In this document: one piece after another, positions 12,957 to 26,699 of the stretch
Position numbering within the stretch: the stretch's first letter is position 1
How the letters are laid out: each line of letters opens with the position of its first letter
NCBI RefSeq assembly: GCF_030848805.1
Contig: NC_092358.1
Span: forward strand, 25,347,073-25,411,072
Direction of reading: 5' to 3'
Source: Temnothorax longispinosus
Lineage: Eukaryota; Arthropoda; Insecta; Hymenoptera; Formicidae
DNA length: 64,000 nt
Translations under genes and position numbers: made by a program
The notes under the pieces: generated by a model
What the model was told of the DNA's origin: nothing
Seen by the model: the letters and a program-made list of their open reading frames with translations, nothing else
Databases searched by the model: none

Positions 12957-15900
12957 AACACAATTATGTTTTCATTATTTAATTTATACGTGACAAATGG
13001 CGGATTAAAATTACATGCGGATTCGGAGTCTCTCAACGTCAGCTATATGCGGTAATTAAATACTGCCAGCTTGCATTTTGATGATAAAAAAAATGCATTT
13101 CGTAAAATTCAAATGTGACATGCGAAAACGAATGTTAATAATAATGTCCGCATTCATATAGAAATAACGGAAACTTTGCAAGCTCAAAAAGTACTAAATT
13201 AACGAGCTAAATGTTAAATTATGTTGTGATACACGTGTCACATAGGCGGAACAAACCGACTGCTAGCGTACGACAGTGCGTTGCAATATGGATTACTTTT
13301 ATATTTAAAGGAAATATTTTTAATAAAGTGTATTTTAGTTATCCCCATATATTTTGGAAACATTATGAGGTCTACCATTCCACTTTTGGCAATAACTTAC
13401 AATTAGATAGCAGAAAACAGATTTATTCTTCTTTTCGTAAAATTACAAATGTAATTTATTGAACTTGAATACTTATTAGTAAATTAATCTTGCACCTCAA
13501 AAAATTAGTTACTAAAAATACATTTTAAAGAAATTTCTAAAAAATCATTATTTTTATTATAAAATAACCGACATTATTTACATTATAAAGACTGTGATTT
13601 CTCTTATATAAAAGCAGTCCATATTTCGTACGGCATCGATCCAACATGGCCGCTTTTCCGCTCAACGCTCGTGAAAATTAACAGCCTAGCGAATATCGAC
13701 GAAACGTTAACGGCAGACCGAAGATCGTGAAATTTTGTTCGCGTCGTCATTGTCGAGCTACGGTTACCGCGATTCGTCTACGGTTTAACGAGATATCTCG
13801 TTAGTTTACCGTGTCTCCACGCCACCAATGACATAATTATTAAATCGCCAGTTCTTTTTAATTCGCGTCCGAAACGTCAGATCGTGGGCGAGACGGTTAC
13901 ACACAAAATCAATTACATAAATGTCGTTCACGTCGAATGGTCACCGACGCCGGGGAGGAAGTGCTGCTCCCGAGAACGACTGCCGCGTTCGAGAAATCGC
14001 GTTTAATTAACGCGTGAATTTCCATCGAGCAAATTTCACATTAGACGCGATCGAGTGGAACGAACTGTAAGTATCGACGTCTGATCCAACGCTGATTTTG
14101 CAGGATCGAGAAGCGAAATGCCGGACCTTCCACTCGAGTGAGTTCGTAACGCGATACGCCTCGTATCCGCGGAAAATACAATTTCACATTGCGTATACAC
14201 TTCTCGAATCTTTAAACAGAGAGACATTTCTGAATTGTGAAAAAAAGGGTGTCCTTTCCTTTATACGTTGCGCAGTATCTCTCTGTATCACCTATGTTCG
14301 ATATTTCTCTGGAGGAAAAACATTAACGCGTATGACAGAGCGGTAATTGAAAATTTTCTCATTAACATATTCACGCGCGAGCAATCAAAATAATTTTAAC
14401 GGCAATTTCATTATTAAACATCGATCGATCCGTATGACAGAGACGCCTGTCTTTTCGACATCCATAGATATTACTGAGACAGCTACGGCGTTTTAATTTC
14501 TTCAACGCGCAACACGGATAGTTTTACTCTCGGTTTATTCTATCCTGAGAATATAACATATTGCATTTGTGTGAATCCGCATCGGTCCAGAATATATACT
14601 ATCAAGCGAGAGAAGGTTTTCCATTCTTATGCCACGATAAGAATTTCATAAGAAATCGGCGAAGAAATACCGATATATGCTTCGAGCAAAAAGTAGAAAA
14701 TAAAATTTTCTATATAAAACGATGCTTTGTAAATAAGCTAACTGCCGAATTTCCTGACCGTCGGGAATTAAATCTTGGACTATAAATATTCGATCGAATC
14801 GAACGAGAATCTTCGCATATCAAGTGGGAATGCAAAACAATAAATAAAATTGTTGCCACCTTACACCGACAAACAAATATTGTTGAAACTGATCTCATTT
14901 TCTGCAAAAATTGCAAGCTATTTGTATAAAAAAACTTTCCCAGGAATTATTATATTACTCTCATTATATGATCTTGAAGATCATGCGTTTACTTTTATTT
15001 TCCAGCTAAACTTTTCATATGTCTCACGTTAATGTTAGAACTAATTTATAATGTAATACTTATGTGATTCACACGCGTCCATGTAGATTTTCCGGAAATT
15101 CGCGGTCCGCCGAAAATGCGATGGCTCGGTAAACGATTTTTGATACGTAATTTCGGCCCAGTTACAACGGAGGCGCGCGCAGACGAAAACGAAAGTGAGA
15201 GATAATTACTCGTCCCGATTAGGAAAAACGTGCCAAATGTTCGCCTTCATTATTCTTTTCTTATTTTAAGAAATTTACCATTTTATTTAAAACGGCTCAT
15301 TATAAATATCGGTATTCCAAGGGTCCACATATCGCTTTTCTCAAGCTCCCGAATCTAATCTTAGATATTCATGTTGTTGTTCAAGCGGTTTTTCTATAAA
15401 TGGCACCGGCGTCGATCTTGCTCGTTTTGAGTTGGCGACATTTACGGAGTTCTCATACTTTGGAAATGTTTATATATGAAGACAACTAAAGCTACGAAAG
15501 AACGATCTATCCATCTTTTTGTATAAATGTATATATACTTTCGAATTGATATTAATTAATCCATTGATAGTTAAATCTCAAGTCCTGTAACCCTGGTTTG
15601 TTAAGTATTAGATTAAGATTCTATAACTTTACTGTGTAAATTACGGCACAAAAGGCTATTACATTCTCTAGGGAGAACTTTAGAATCTTATTTCTCAGTT
15701 TTGACAAAGGCACTCAGGTCCTTTCACATAAAAGTCGTCCATTTAATAGGACAATGAATAATGCCGGTAGACAAAAGGATGCGATGCTTTAATAACGACA
15801 ACACTTTTGCTACCGCTCGTTGTCGACGGCGTTGTCAATTACGTTATCCGACAGTCGCGTTGTGGAATGGACGATTAACGCGTATGGAGGTTAAATATTT

Positions 15901-16858
15901 TATACTTGTGAAGTACGAAGAATAGAGCACGATCTGCCAGCATGTAAAACGTTTTCACAGAGGTATAATAATTGTATGATAAGATAAAACGGCTCGTTTC
16001 TGATACCTTCTTTACGTGACATTAAATCACAAGTATTGTTGTTACATCATCAATAGTTGTAATAAATATGATCACGGAGAATTTGTTGCATCATTGTAAT
16101 AAGAACTAATAATATGCTTTGTTCTCATCATACATTTGGGATATATATGTAGATATTCTTCTTTGTTACAAAATTTCAATCGTGGTTATATGTTCCATAT
16201 GTCAATGAATATATTAATAAATTCAAACACACGGGATTAATTATCCGATATATCGTCAGATAATTCTTAAAAAAAGCGCTAGTATTACATCCATAAAAAT
16301 CACAATTATATAAATTTAGCTAATTCACATTTCGCTATTTCACTTGAATTCACGTATTTCTGTTAAATCTAATCATGAATATATAAGCTCGTGGAACACG
16401 TGACTATCCGAGCGTTTTGTCGTCAAAGGCTTGAGAGGCTAATTTCTGTACAGCTATCATACTATCGATCGTCATGGTACAAGTCGAGGAGTGCTGTCGT
16501 GACACCGGGTATCAGTGTCATACCATCCTGATCGTGAATATATTTCATATTTAATGTCACGTGGAAATGGGTCAAAGCGTCAATCGCCATCAAGGCACAG
16601 CACGATTGTTTCGTTATTTATTCGTAATTGGGCCTCTCGTTATAGTCACAATAATTGAATGTACATGCCTGTTTTGCGTGTGTGCCTGCCTATGCGTGTA
16701 TATGCGTATGTGCCATGTGAGAGAAACATCGCGATGTCTAATTACTATTAATGGAAAGCGGGAAAACGTCTATGTGTAGATTGTGTAAATTACGGAATAG
16801 GATTTATCGAATTGTTGATCGTAGGTGTGTTTATATATATACAAGGGTTATATAATAA

Positions 16859-16875
16859 ATATATATATATATATA
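16859..16875. repeat. TA microsatellite
   Basis: A short alternating AT run just after an AATAAA hexamer at 16854-16859. Confidence 0.8.
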
Positions 16876-18533
16876 AATATATCTAAAGCGTAAGTCGCGG
16901 AAGTAAGAAAAATAAAAATCAAATTATAATCGAATCGGCCTTTGCGCGTTAGGGCGGATAATGCGAGTTTTTATGACTCAAAATTGTCGACAAGTTCTGT
17001 TGATCAATCATTGTTGATTATCGTTTAGAAGAATGTTATAGCTGCTTTTTAAAAATGAGTCGACTATTCGTCACCCCGTAAATCATCCTTATCATAACGG
17101 AACGACAAGAGATATAGTCAAGAAATAATAAAGATTATACGTATAACAATACGTTGTACAATATATCATTCGACAGATGAAAAAAGATAACGCGAAAATA
17201 TCTCGATTTGGTTCTTCATGATTTGCAATATTAATTTGAAACGAGTTACAAAAACGATGTACAGACGGAGAACAACAAAATTAATGCTGCAAGAACACTA
17301 TTTCAGTTTTACCTTTAAATTCATTAAATGTTAACTCTATTTTTCAAGGCAATTTAATTTGACAAATTCGAAAATCGAAGAGAAGAATAGTATAGTAATG
17401 TTAACTGATTGCCCATGTAATAAGTTAAATTCTTAAACAAATTAAATTCATCTATATTTGACGAGGTCTCGGCAGATTTTGATCCGTGCATTTTTATACG
17501 TGACATACATATAAAATGTGTAAAGAAATATAATACGACAGAAATTGTTCAATTTTTCAAAACATGCATGTTTGAAAATGTTTGCGCGGTTAAAGGGTTA
17601 AGACGACGCAAGGAGCGATGCGCGCGGATTGCGTCGCGAGTTAACATATCATTTAACGATTCAAGCATGATTTCGTGACGTTTTACTTACATATCGGTGA
17701 AAATCTCCGTGCGCTTTGATCGTTCTCGTGGATTTCCGATCGCTGGAATTCATCAATGAGCTTCGCGCATATGGGAGCGCATAGAAGTACCGATATATTC
17801 AACGCCTTTACTTTTAAATTGCTAAAGTAAAAGGTATCGGATGTCGAGCTGAGCATGCTGGACAGTATCGATACCCTTGCATGTGTCGAACTTATCGATA
17901 CTTTTAAGCGTCCCTATACGCATCATATCGCTCCAAGACGGTCCACTTTGTCGTATCTGAAACAATGTAAAAAGTGCTTTTAGTACGATTAGAGTCGAGG
18001 CGTAGAGAGAGCTCGTGCGTTACCGATTTTCTTTTGAGCTCGATCGTGCTGACTCTTTTGAGAAAGAGAGAATTAATCGGCGATACGGAAAGGACGGCTA
18101 GCCTTTAAGAGGGACGTTTCAACGCTGTCCTCGTACGAGTGGCCTGACCTTAATATATTTTGCACTATGTATACATAGATATACAGAATGGCGACCTATT
18201 CCTTCCCACGAATACATCCCTATTGTGAATACTACCGTCTTCGACCCATCCTCCGCCCTTCCCCACCGCCCTTCCCCAATCCCTACCGTCCTCCTCGAAA
18301 TGAAAAATGTTTAGTCAACGGCGGCGCATCGCACACTGTACAATAATCTCACGCGCGTGCATATGTTATATAAATACACGATATACGTACGATTAATGAT
18401 ATGCATTCCTGTGCGTCGATGTAATTAATTACTGTCCCCCCTCCCCGGTAATACCCCAAGTATAAAACGCAACTTGTACCAAGCCAAGCCACGACTTATC
18501 GAAATATTGTCGCCAACAGAGGTATATACATAT

Positions 18534-18555
18534 TATATATATATATATATATATA
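18534..18555. repeat. TA microsatellite
   Basis: About 11 TA units, followed five bases later by an AATAAA hexamer at 18560-18565. Confidence 0.85.
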
Positions 18556-20296
18556 GACGAATAAAGAGACGATTAATGTACATCGTAGTCATTATCATTT
18601 GATATCTTACCTCTCTTAATCGACAAGTAGGTTGCCTGAAATTTGCTGGAAAGAAATTAAGGATTTAAATTCCTGATAATAACTTGATCATCTTTTACGC
18701 GTACATCTTATAAGTTAGCTAATCATACGGTAACGAACTTAATTTTGTTTAATTATACTTTATATTGATTTTATGATATTCACGATGGATCGATAATCGA
18801 TACCACAAAAGAAATTAATATTGGAGTCCCGCGCGCGAGACTGTTGTTCAGAAGATTGATAGAAGTAATCGATATCCTGTGCGGGTAGAGAAGCAACGGC
18901 ATTACTATGTCATTACAAGCACTAGGCAATATGTTCATTACGTTATCGTTGATTACATGACGTTAATCGTGTAGGGAATAAATAATCCGTAGTCGTCAAG
19001 GGAACCATTTACCAGTCGATCAAAATTCCGCAGCACGTGGACGCGTACGGACACAGCGCCGATGTGGTAGCCATATAAAGTGTATATGCCGTACAATACG
19101 ATTATAGCTGATAATTATTCGATTTAATGAGCTGCTAGAGATGCCAAAATAGCATTGCGGTATATTCTCGATTCTGCCAGTACATTCGATACTGTCGGGA
19201 AAAAGATAGATTATTTTGAAATATAAATATATTTTCCAAGCGAAAGATGATTTTGACAATTTTAACAACAACTAATAACGTAAATGAGTTATAATATAAT
19301 TTTTCGGGGTTAATACCATAATTAATACGATTATCTTCATCAATTGCATGTATTATAGATTGAATTCTTAATATCCAAAATGAGGTAAGTATACAACTGG
19401 CAGTTGTCTCTCTCGCTTGAGATATAAACCCGTCATTTAAATAAGTAATAGTTTAACATTAAATAAGACTGCTGTCATTGTGTAGAAATAACGAATCTAA
19501 AGATTACAAATGTCAAATTTCTCTAGATATCTTATATTAAAGATTAAAAGTGAAATATGACATTCCAAAGATTTCATTTTGCTCATGATGTAGTAATTAA
19601 ATTATGATGTTACATACGACGTTATTGATTACGAGGAGATATGACTACTTTTTGATTATAATACGCATCGGTGTAGCGGCACTTTTAATTGTACAAACAA
19701 TTTATATCACAGAGATGCTAATATCAACTCGCGCACGCATACTCGCGCACGTCCGGCGTATTCAATTTCGATCGGGATTACAATTTCGAATATGACTCTC
19801 GTAATTGCGGGGACTAATTAATGACTATTATGAGAATTAATTGGAACGTGACTCCGTGTCGCATATTTTAATGCAGACGATTACGCGTTAGCAAATCGCT
19901 AAAAATTCATCGCATAAATGGTAAGATACTTATATAAGAGACAAAAATGACAATATTTATAACATTAAATAATAATGCTCATCACGTTTGTTAATTGTAT
20001 GTTTTGCTTCACTTAATTAATTTTTAACTAATTAACATAAAATTATATCATATATATTTGTAGCATTTCCATATAAATTTATATACAGTTGATATGCTAA
20101 TTCATTGGCACTTATAATATCTTCTTTTATATTTAAATATAAATCAGAATATGCACACAAGCAATATTTTATCCTCATAAATTTTCTTAATTTGCATTTA
20201 TATTGTAATTTACTTAATCCTAAATCTCATAATTATATTTATCTTTTTATCCTAAGTTGCAATAAAATACGAAATATTTTTAATTTATTAAAATTT

Positions 20297-20340
20297 CTGT
20301 AAATTCCTGCCAAGACAATATCTAATCACTCTTTTTCTCT
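20297..20340 (+). repeat. Direct repeat copy 1 (about 44 bases)
   Basis: CTGTAAATTCCTGCCAAGAC followed by an AATCACTCTTTTTCTCT segment recurs at about 21366-21409 with a few mismatches. Flanking sequence is unrelated, so the repeat is short and local. It may be two fragments of a dispersed element. Confidence 0.6.
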
Positions 20341-20827
20341 CTCTGCTGAAGATAAAGCATCATTGTTCAAACGTTATATTAACAGTTTACGCATCAACTA
20401 TAATAATAATTATAAAAAGAATTACGAATCAATTTCTAACACTGTTGACAAGAAATCGGAAGTAAGTAGGTAGCTGATGGAAAAAATAAGTAAATTCGAA
20501 TATTCTCATCAGTCTCGATTCTGGACTACGGGTTAATGTAGTTCAAAATGAAGAGCACGAGTGTAATGCGAGGCGGGCAACAGATCGTTCGCTCGTTACA
20601 TCCGAGCGAGCTTTCGAGCGAGCTTTCGAGCTTAGCGCGCAATGACCAAGTAAATTGCAGGTACAGCGTACCTGCGGGCCCTCGATGATTATTCAATTTA
20701 ATGAGCTATTGTAGACGCCCTCTGGAACGTGACGTTTACACCGCAACCGGTTTCCGTGCCGCGAACGATTGGCCGTTCATGCTCAACGAGTTCGCGGATC
20801 GCTCTCTCCTCCTTCCTGTCAATCCTG

Positions 20828-20916
20828 TTTCTCGCTTCTGCGAACACGCAGGATACGCAGAAGCGAGAAATCCGCGTGCATACGCGCGCTTAGCGCTTGC
20901 GTGCACTCGCGGATTT
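20828..20916. other. Two adjacent hairpins in a CpG-rich patch
   Basis: The first hairpin has perfect 15-base arms: TTTCTCGCTTCTGCG (20828-20842), a 13-base loop, and its complement (20856-20870). The second begins on the last three bases of the first. AAATCCGCG with TGCA pairs with TGCACTCGCGGATTT, ending at 20916, allowing a two-base bulge. The paired structure is unusual for random sequence. No encoded product or known element was recognised. Confidence 0.65.
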
Positions 20917-21365
20917 GCGGCGCGGCACCTCTAGCCGGAATTTCGATGCCGTGACGAGCGCGCAACGCGAACCCATTGATAATTAGTAGACACTTCGAGG
21001 CGAATTAATCCACGACGAAACGACGAGCTCCGCGCGGCCGGTCATTAATTAAGGACGACGAGCTCCGCGGGAACGATAAATCTACTCGGCATTCATTACA
21101 GCGGGATACGTGCGCGTGTGCGAGATACAAGAGCTTACGTCTCTCGGCAAAAATTCGCGCAGAACTGTCCAATTTGTAGGAGCTTTTTAGTTTGCAACTT
21201 TAAATATCTTGATAATCAAGTCTCTAATAGCTAAGTTACTGTTTAAGCGAGGTCCACTGCAAATTAATTGAACAGCAAACTTTTGTTACCAATCTACGCT
21301 TTTGACGCTTAAGTTTATAAAATATCTTAAGCTTCGATATTAAATACCTCGCCAATTAAATCATC

Positions 21366-21409
21366 CTGTAAATTCTTGCCAAGACAGCGTCCAATCACTC
21401 TTTTTCTCT
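21366..21409 (+). repeat. Direct repeat copy 2 (about 44 bases)
   Basis: The partner of the copy at 20297. It begins CTGTAAATTCTTGCCAAGAC and ends in the same CACTCTTTTTCTCT segment, running on into a longer CT-rich tract to about 21430. Confidence 0.6.
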
Positions 21410-22248
21410 TTCTTTCTCTCTCTTTCTCTGTTTTGCTCTTACTGTTAGTGAGAAAATATCTTCTCACTAATTGTAAGCAAGTATTTTCCGAGTATTTTCA
21501 AAATATCCCAGAAATGGCGCGCATTCTGATTTATCGAAACGTACGTAACTAAAAAAAAAAGAGTGGCATTTAATTCAAAGCTAACTTAATACGAGTGTGT
21601 ACGATCTACGTGATCTATTAGTTCACGTACATAATCAGACATGAATCCGACGTGATAACCCAAGCTGTTTTCCAAGATCCCGATTGGATCCCGCCAAGGA
21701 ATCGAAAGTACTCAGACAGCCGACGAGGGTGAGCCGCAGAATCTGCCTCTCTCTCTCTGGATACGTACATACTGGCCTCGTTCCGAGTCGAGTCACGAAC
21801 GAGCCGAATGGACCGTAGTTCGGACTCCTCCGAAAAGTCGGCAGAAAAAGGGTTGCCTCGTTAATCCAGATCAGCGAGAAAACGCCGGAAAGGGTGACCG
21901 TAGCCGTGAAGGCCGAGTGCTGATAGTAAGGCAAATGCTGAAGAAAGGACGAAGAAGGCAGGGTTTTTCGAATGTCGATGATGGCGAACGGGCTGGAGAC
22001 ATGAAAGAGAGAGAAATAGAGAGATATGGAGGGAAGAGAGGGGGGCAAATTGGAGAGGGTGGATACCGAGAGAGGATGAGATGGCAGGGAAAGGGCGGGC
22101 TGATATTGTAAGTGGCTGCGAATCCTTTATAACTGAGAGAGAACTCTCGCGGGCTGAGCGGGGCGAGCTTGGAATTTTTGATGTAGTAGCGGGCAGATAT
22201 GAATATCGGAAAGTTTCCAAAGGAATTCCGCAGGGTCGCGTAGCGAAC

Positions 22249-22260
22249 GGGGGGGGGGGG
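22249..22260. repeat. Homopolymer G tract (12 G)
   Basis: Twelve consecutive G residues inside a purine-rich block. It is an assembly-sensitive mononucleotide run. Confidence 0.9.
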
Positions 22261-25200
22261 TTGCGACGGGATCAAGAGAAGGCGAGAGGGGAGGCGGAGG
22301 AAGCTGGCGGCGAGCAGAGATGATGCCTGCACACGCTGCTGCGCCTGGAACACAGCGGCAACTTTGAGAAATTGCTGAGAAACCGATAAACTTCGGAGCG
22401 GACAAACAACGATTTGAACGGATACACGGATTCCGATATCAAAGCGTTGCCACGCGTGCATCGTTTCAGATCACCGAGATGAAGTTCTACGATTACTGCA
22501 GTTAAATTTTGCGCGAGCATTTTTACACAAACAATCAGCATAACTATTAAATGTAATAAATGTAACAAGCATAATTATGAAATGTTATCAACAATCTAAA
22601 GATTTTTAAACCTAAACTGTTAGATTTTTTAACAATTTAACTTACTACATAGTTTGGATTTGACAATTGCCATTAAATGTAAACGCATGTTTATATAGAA
22701 TCAGAAAAATTAATTGCATACTTTTCTTATTTTTTAAATAAGCAATTTTTCTAAATTTAGATATTTATTCGTGTATGAATATAAATGTATCGTTTTTAAA
22801 TCACTAAATCATGAACAAATGTTGGTATGTTAATAGCTAAATTAATTAATATGTATGTTAGATCTCTTCCTCAAATTTATTATTAATAGCATTCGTATGA
22901 CCTGTATGAAGGCACGTCGTAATTTAAATAGCATTATCATTAACCATTATTATTAACTTTAATGCTTTTCGAGAAAAGATCATTTTGTGTAAACATAATA
23001 TCGTTTCCGATTTTGGCATCCAAACTATGTTTTTATTAAACTTTTGCAATTCGATGATCTTTCTATCAAAAATATTTAATTATTATTTTGCAAATGATTT
23101 TGCGCAAGATATATTATCGTTATCGCGAATATACTAGCTCTTCTCAAATACCTTATCAGTATATTGAGGAAGTTTCCCCTAAGGATGTAATCAACTCTTA
23201 TCGATTGTATTCGTGTGCGCACCGATGGAATAAAGGAAAACTTTGACGCCGTCAATTATGCGTGTAAACCGGTATTGTTTTAAGCATATTCCTGCAAGCA
23301 AAACTCTTGCCAAACATGCTCAAACTTGACGCTAATAACCAATAACAAAATTACAAGAAGTTATAGAAAATACTCGAATATTTAATTCCTAATTTCTACT
23401 CTTCTGCAAAACCAATGATACAATTTCCAATAGAAATTCTGTTAAGTCAAGACCGGAACAATCTTAGACAACATATAAATAAATCGGGTCATAATAGTAT
23501 TTTTCTGATAGTTTTGTAAGATGTCTTATAAAAATGTAAGACGTCACAATGTTCTCTGGGATATTATTGATAAAGTAAGATATAAAAAAAGTATAATATG
23601 CTCTCTCTTTTTAATAAACGTTAAGATGTTTGCTAATATTTATATGTTGCACAAACAAAGTAAAGACATGCGTTTCCGAATTAATAAATTCCTCGTTGTG
23701 AATAAATATGTTGTGTAAAGAGGGCCACCAATATCGCAGATATAGTTCAACGACCTATATGTTCCGAGCTGAGCAAGAGGCCGTGTCTATCGATATCATT
23801 GTAAATGGATATCCATAGAGACGATCGCATCAAAGATGACCCGGACACGAAGTAATTTTCCGGAATTCAAGCTGACGTACAGGCTCAGAGATCAAGATTC
23901 CTTTAAAGGTACACGACCGCTTCGGTAAAACGATATTTTTCAAACTTATTTGCACGCGGTTAATTAATGTTGAAATCGATGCGGAACGTTAAATATAAAG
24001 TTATTTTATGCATATTGACAATTATAATTTTTCTGCATAAATGATAAGAATAACTTTCTCGTATTTCTTGTCAATATATATAGATCTGACAATGAGTGTC
24101 AGCAGAACTTCTATAGACATGTCACCTATCAACTATTTATAGGACTAAATTTCCGAATCCTATAAACATGTCTTCTATATCCCTTCAAATTATGTCTGTA
24201 CGATGAATAACAAGCAAATAACACTTTAGAAATAGAGCTAGAATAATTACCTTATCGTCTCTTTTATAACCTGCAATACCAGAAATACTTGTGATGAGGT
24301 AAATTAAAAAAAAAAAAACGACAGCAGGTGACATTTGTTCGCATTGTTCTCGAGTGTTACAATTTCTGATAAACTAAAATTAGATTTTTTTCCTACCAAG
24401 AGGTTAAACTGAAAATTTTTTCCATTACTACGATATTTGTGATCTCGCTTGTTTCCGTTCATAAAACGGACCCACATCACTCATCGTTATAAACTCAAGC
24501 ATCGGATATTGTACGAGCCACGGCGACGTAACTGTTGCGCGTGTATAATTGCACGCGACGTAGATCCGGAATAATTCCGGCTTCATATTTCGTGTTTCCG
24601 CTTTCTCTTGCGCCCAACGGTAACGTTGATGAAACTTTTTATATTTCATCTAACGGTCTCTGCAATAAGGGACCGTGTAGTTTACGGTGGCGTATCCAAT
24701 CGTACCTATACGTATACGAGTTTCTATGGCGTTGCACATGCTCAATAATACTAAGCAGAACTCTTTACGTATAGTCGGTAATATCTGACCATTTAATTAA
24801 TAACAAATGGCAAAATAATTATATGATTGAAATAAGATAGAGATAAAGAGAAAATAAGTAGAAATAGAGATATTTAAGTGTCTGCAGATTACAATCATCG
24901 CGCGCAATCGGGGAAATATATAATTATAGAATACTTTACTATAATATTTCATTATTGTTATTTATTAATATGTGTACAGTTAATAAAATAATATCAGTAT
25001 TAGTTTTTAGTAAAAAATGATAAAAAATATATGTTGTGTGTGTGGCGCAAAATATTGCGGAATAGAAAGAAGTAGAATAATTTAGCATATAAATTAGGAT
25101 ACAGGATACAGAGGAAGCTTTGTGTAATCCCAGTGGAAACAAACATCCATTCATATGATTGGAATGAAAAGCGACTTCAAAAGATATTTTGCTATGATAT

Positions 25201-25909
25201 CTAAGCAAGAGATATAAAAGATTCTACGTCGCATCGAGACTAATCCTATAAATCTGAGATTATGCGACTATAAGATTATATACAGTCATTGTAATTCATT
25301 TTTAATATTTATTCCGTACTCGTGATCCGTGATCTGTTCCGTTTGCTAAGCGTGGAATTTGGTATTTATCGGCACGGCGCAAGATTGTTGCGGGTATTAC
25401 GGGCACGGTGCACGTACTACCTGAAGTAAGGTAAAGAGGAGCGAAGCGAGCTCCGCGCTCTATCGCGAATCTTACCGCGCGTGTAAACTCATAAAGCGTG
25501 AAGCACAGTAACCAGACCGGCGCGCGGCGTCGCGACGTACCTTAAGAGAAGACCTCGCAGAGTAAAGGGTAATAATGTCTCGTGCGGTTCCGTTTTTATA
25601 CCTCAACTGCGCTTTGAATTGCCAACCTTTCGAACTGAACCTATTTAAATTTCTTAATTTGACAAAAAAAAATTATGATTAACGTCGGTTAATCAAGCAT
25701 ATCTATAAACTATATCTTGGCGTCGCTGAGAATAACGGGCACTCGAGATAACCTCGTGTATCCACAATCTGATACACGTCCCATACATTGAAATAGCTTT
25801 CAATCAGCCGGTTCGTCATGCTAAACGCATCTCGTGCGTTGTGATGCATCATCGATACGAAAGGCGGCGTTCGCTGATTACAACCGCATTTCGAATTTCT
25901 GGTTTGGGC

Positions 25910-25913
25910 GGAG

Positions 25914-25944
<31 letters not shown>

Positions 25945-25952
25945 GGAGGAGG
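25910..25952. repeat. GGA trinucleotide repeat
   Basis: An imperfect then perfect GGA/GAG array. It makes a poly-Gly/Arg-like reading frame that is not evidence of a gene. Confidence 0.85.
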
Positions 25953-26438
25953 TGCGATAGTGGGATACATATTATGCAAATATGTTTGCGCTGCCTCACG
26001 TTGCGAAATAATGTCGACGGCCGCTGGACGGCGGTCAGCCTAGTGGCCGAGTGCCGATAGCGTTATTATATTATTTCGCTAATATTATTGCTGTGTGTTA
26101 TGTGCGGAGCCCAATTAATATAATGCGGACGGGCGGACCGTCGTTTGATCGAATTTGCGCGGGCCTTTGATGCGGCATCCAGCCTGAAATCGACCGCTCG
26201 ATGATAAAATTGATTAATGTCGCTGTCCTGTCCTGGCGACCAAGTGACTCGATCGGGTCTCGTAAACAGATACCGCAAGGGATATGCAGTACTAACGGAA
26301 AAGCGATGTATACGGTGAAGCGTCTCACAGCGCATCTTGCAGATGAACACGTAAAACTCAATATTGTCATTATTACGCTTTCGTTTCAGTTTTTAATTTC
26401 TGCATCCAGCGAAATTATATATATGAACGTTGCTCATA

Positions 26439-26699
26439 CTATTAAAAAGTTACAAAAGGCTGGATAGCGTAAGATTAAGCTGCCACGCCATTATAAAAAA
26501 TAGCTTATATATAAGTCAAAGCAAAAAATTAACAATACCAAAATTATTTGCAAAATTATTTGCAAAAAATATCAAAAAAGTAGCAAATAATTTTGGTATT
26601 ATTAATTTATTGCTTTGACTTATGTACCTATATGCTGTTTTTTACAATAGCATGGCAGCTTAATCTTAAGCTATCCAGCCCTTCGTAACTTTTTAATAG
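26439..26699. mobile_element. MITE-like long palindrome
   Basis: The left arm begins CTATTAAAAAGTTACAAAAG and continues with GGCTGGATAGCGTAAGATTA. The right arm is its inverse, ending CTTCGTAACTTTTTAATAG, with about 90% matching over at least 65 bases. The inner parts (AATACCAAAATTATTTGC and GCAAATAATTTTGGTATT) also pair. The whole 261 bases could fold into one hairpin. It has no coding capacity. It fits a foldback or MITE-type non-autonomous element; the target-site duplication is not clear. Confidence 0.7.

Larger units (their letters stand above)
12957..18600. other. No coding gene seen; possibly extended 3' UTR of the DIP-like gene
   Basis: AT-rich sequence with no protein-like frame. 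It holds two TA microsatellites, a C-rich patch near 18240-18300, and further AATAAA signals at 16854 and 18560. Transcripts of neuronal adhesion genes often have multi-kilobase 3' UTRs, so part of this stretch may be transcribed with the gene. That is inference from position only. Confidence 0.3.
18601..26438. other. Intergenic stretch, no gene supported
   Basis: Mixed AT-rich DNA and CpG-rich patches (about 20570-21130 and 25330-25560). It contains a twin hairpin (20828-20916) and a direct repeat of about 44 bases (20297 and 21366). A 15-base direct repeat, ACGACGAGCTCCGCG, sits at 21020 and 21055. A purine-rich block (about 21990-22330) includes 12 consecutive G, and a GGA repeat lies at 25910-25952. 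The longest open frames, on the - strand at 21871-22461, are artefacts of the purine-rich block. Confidence 0.6.

Noticed and set aside
21871..22461. 196-residue open frame on the - strand
   Set aside because: It arises from a purine/pyrimidine-biased block with a G12 run. All three - strand frames are long there and the proteins are Ser/Leu/Pro-rich without a domain.
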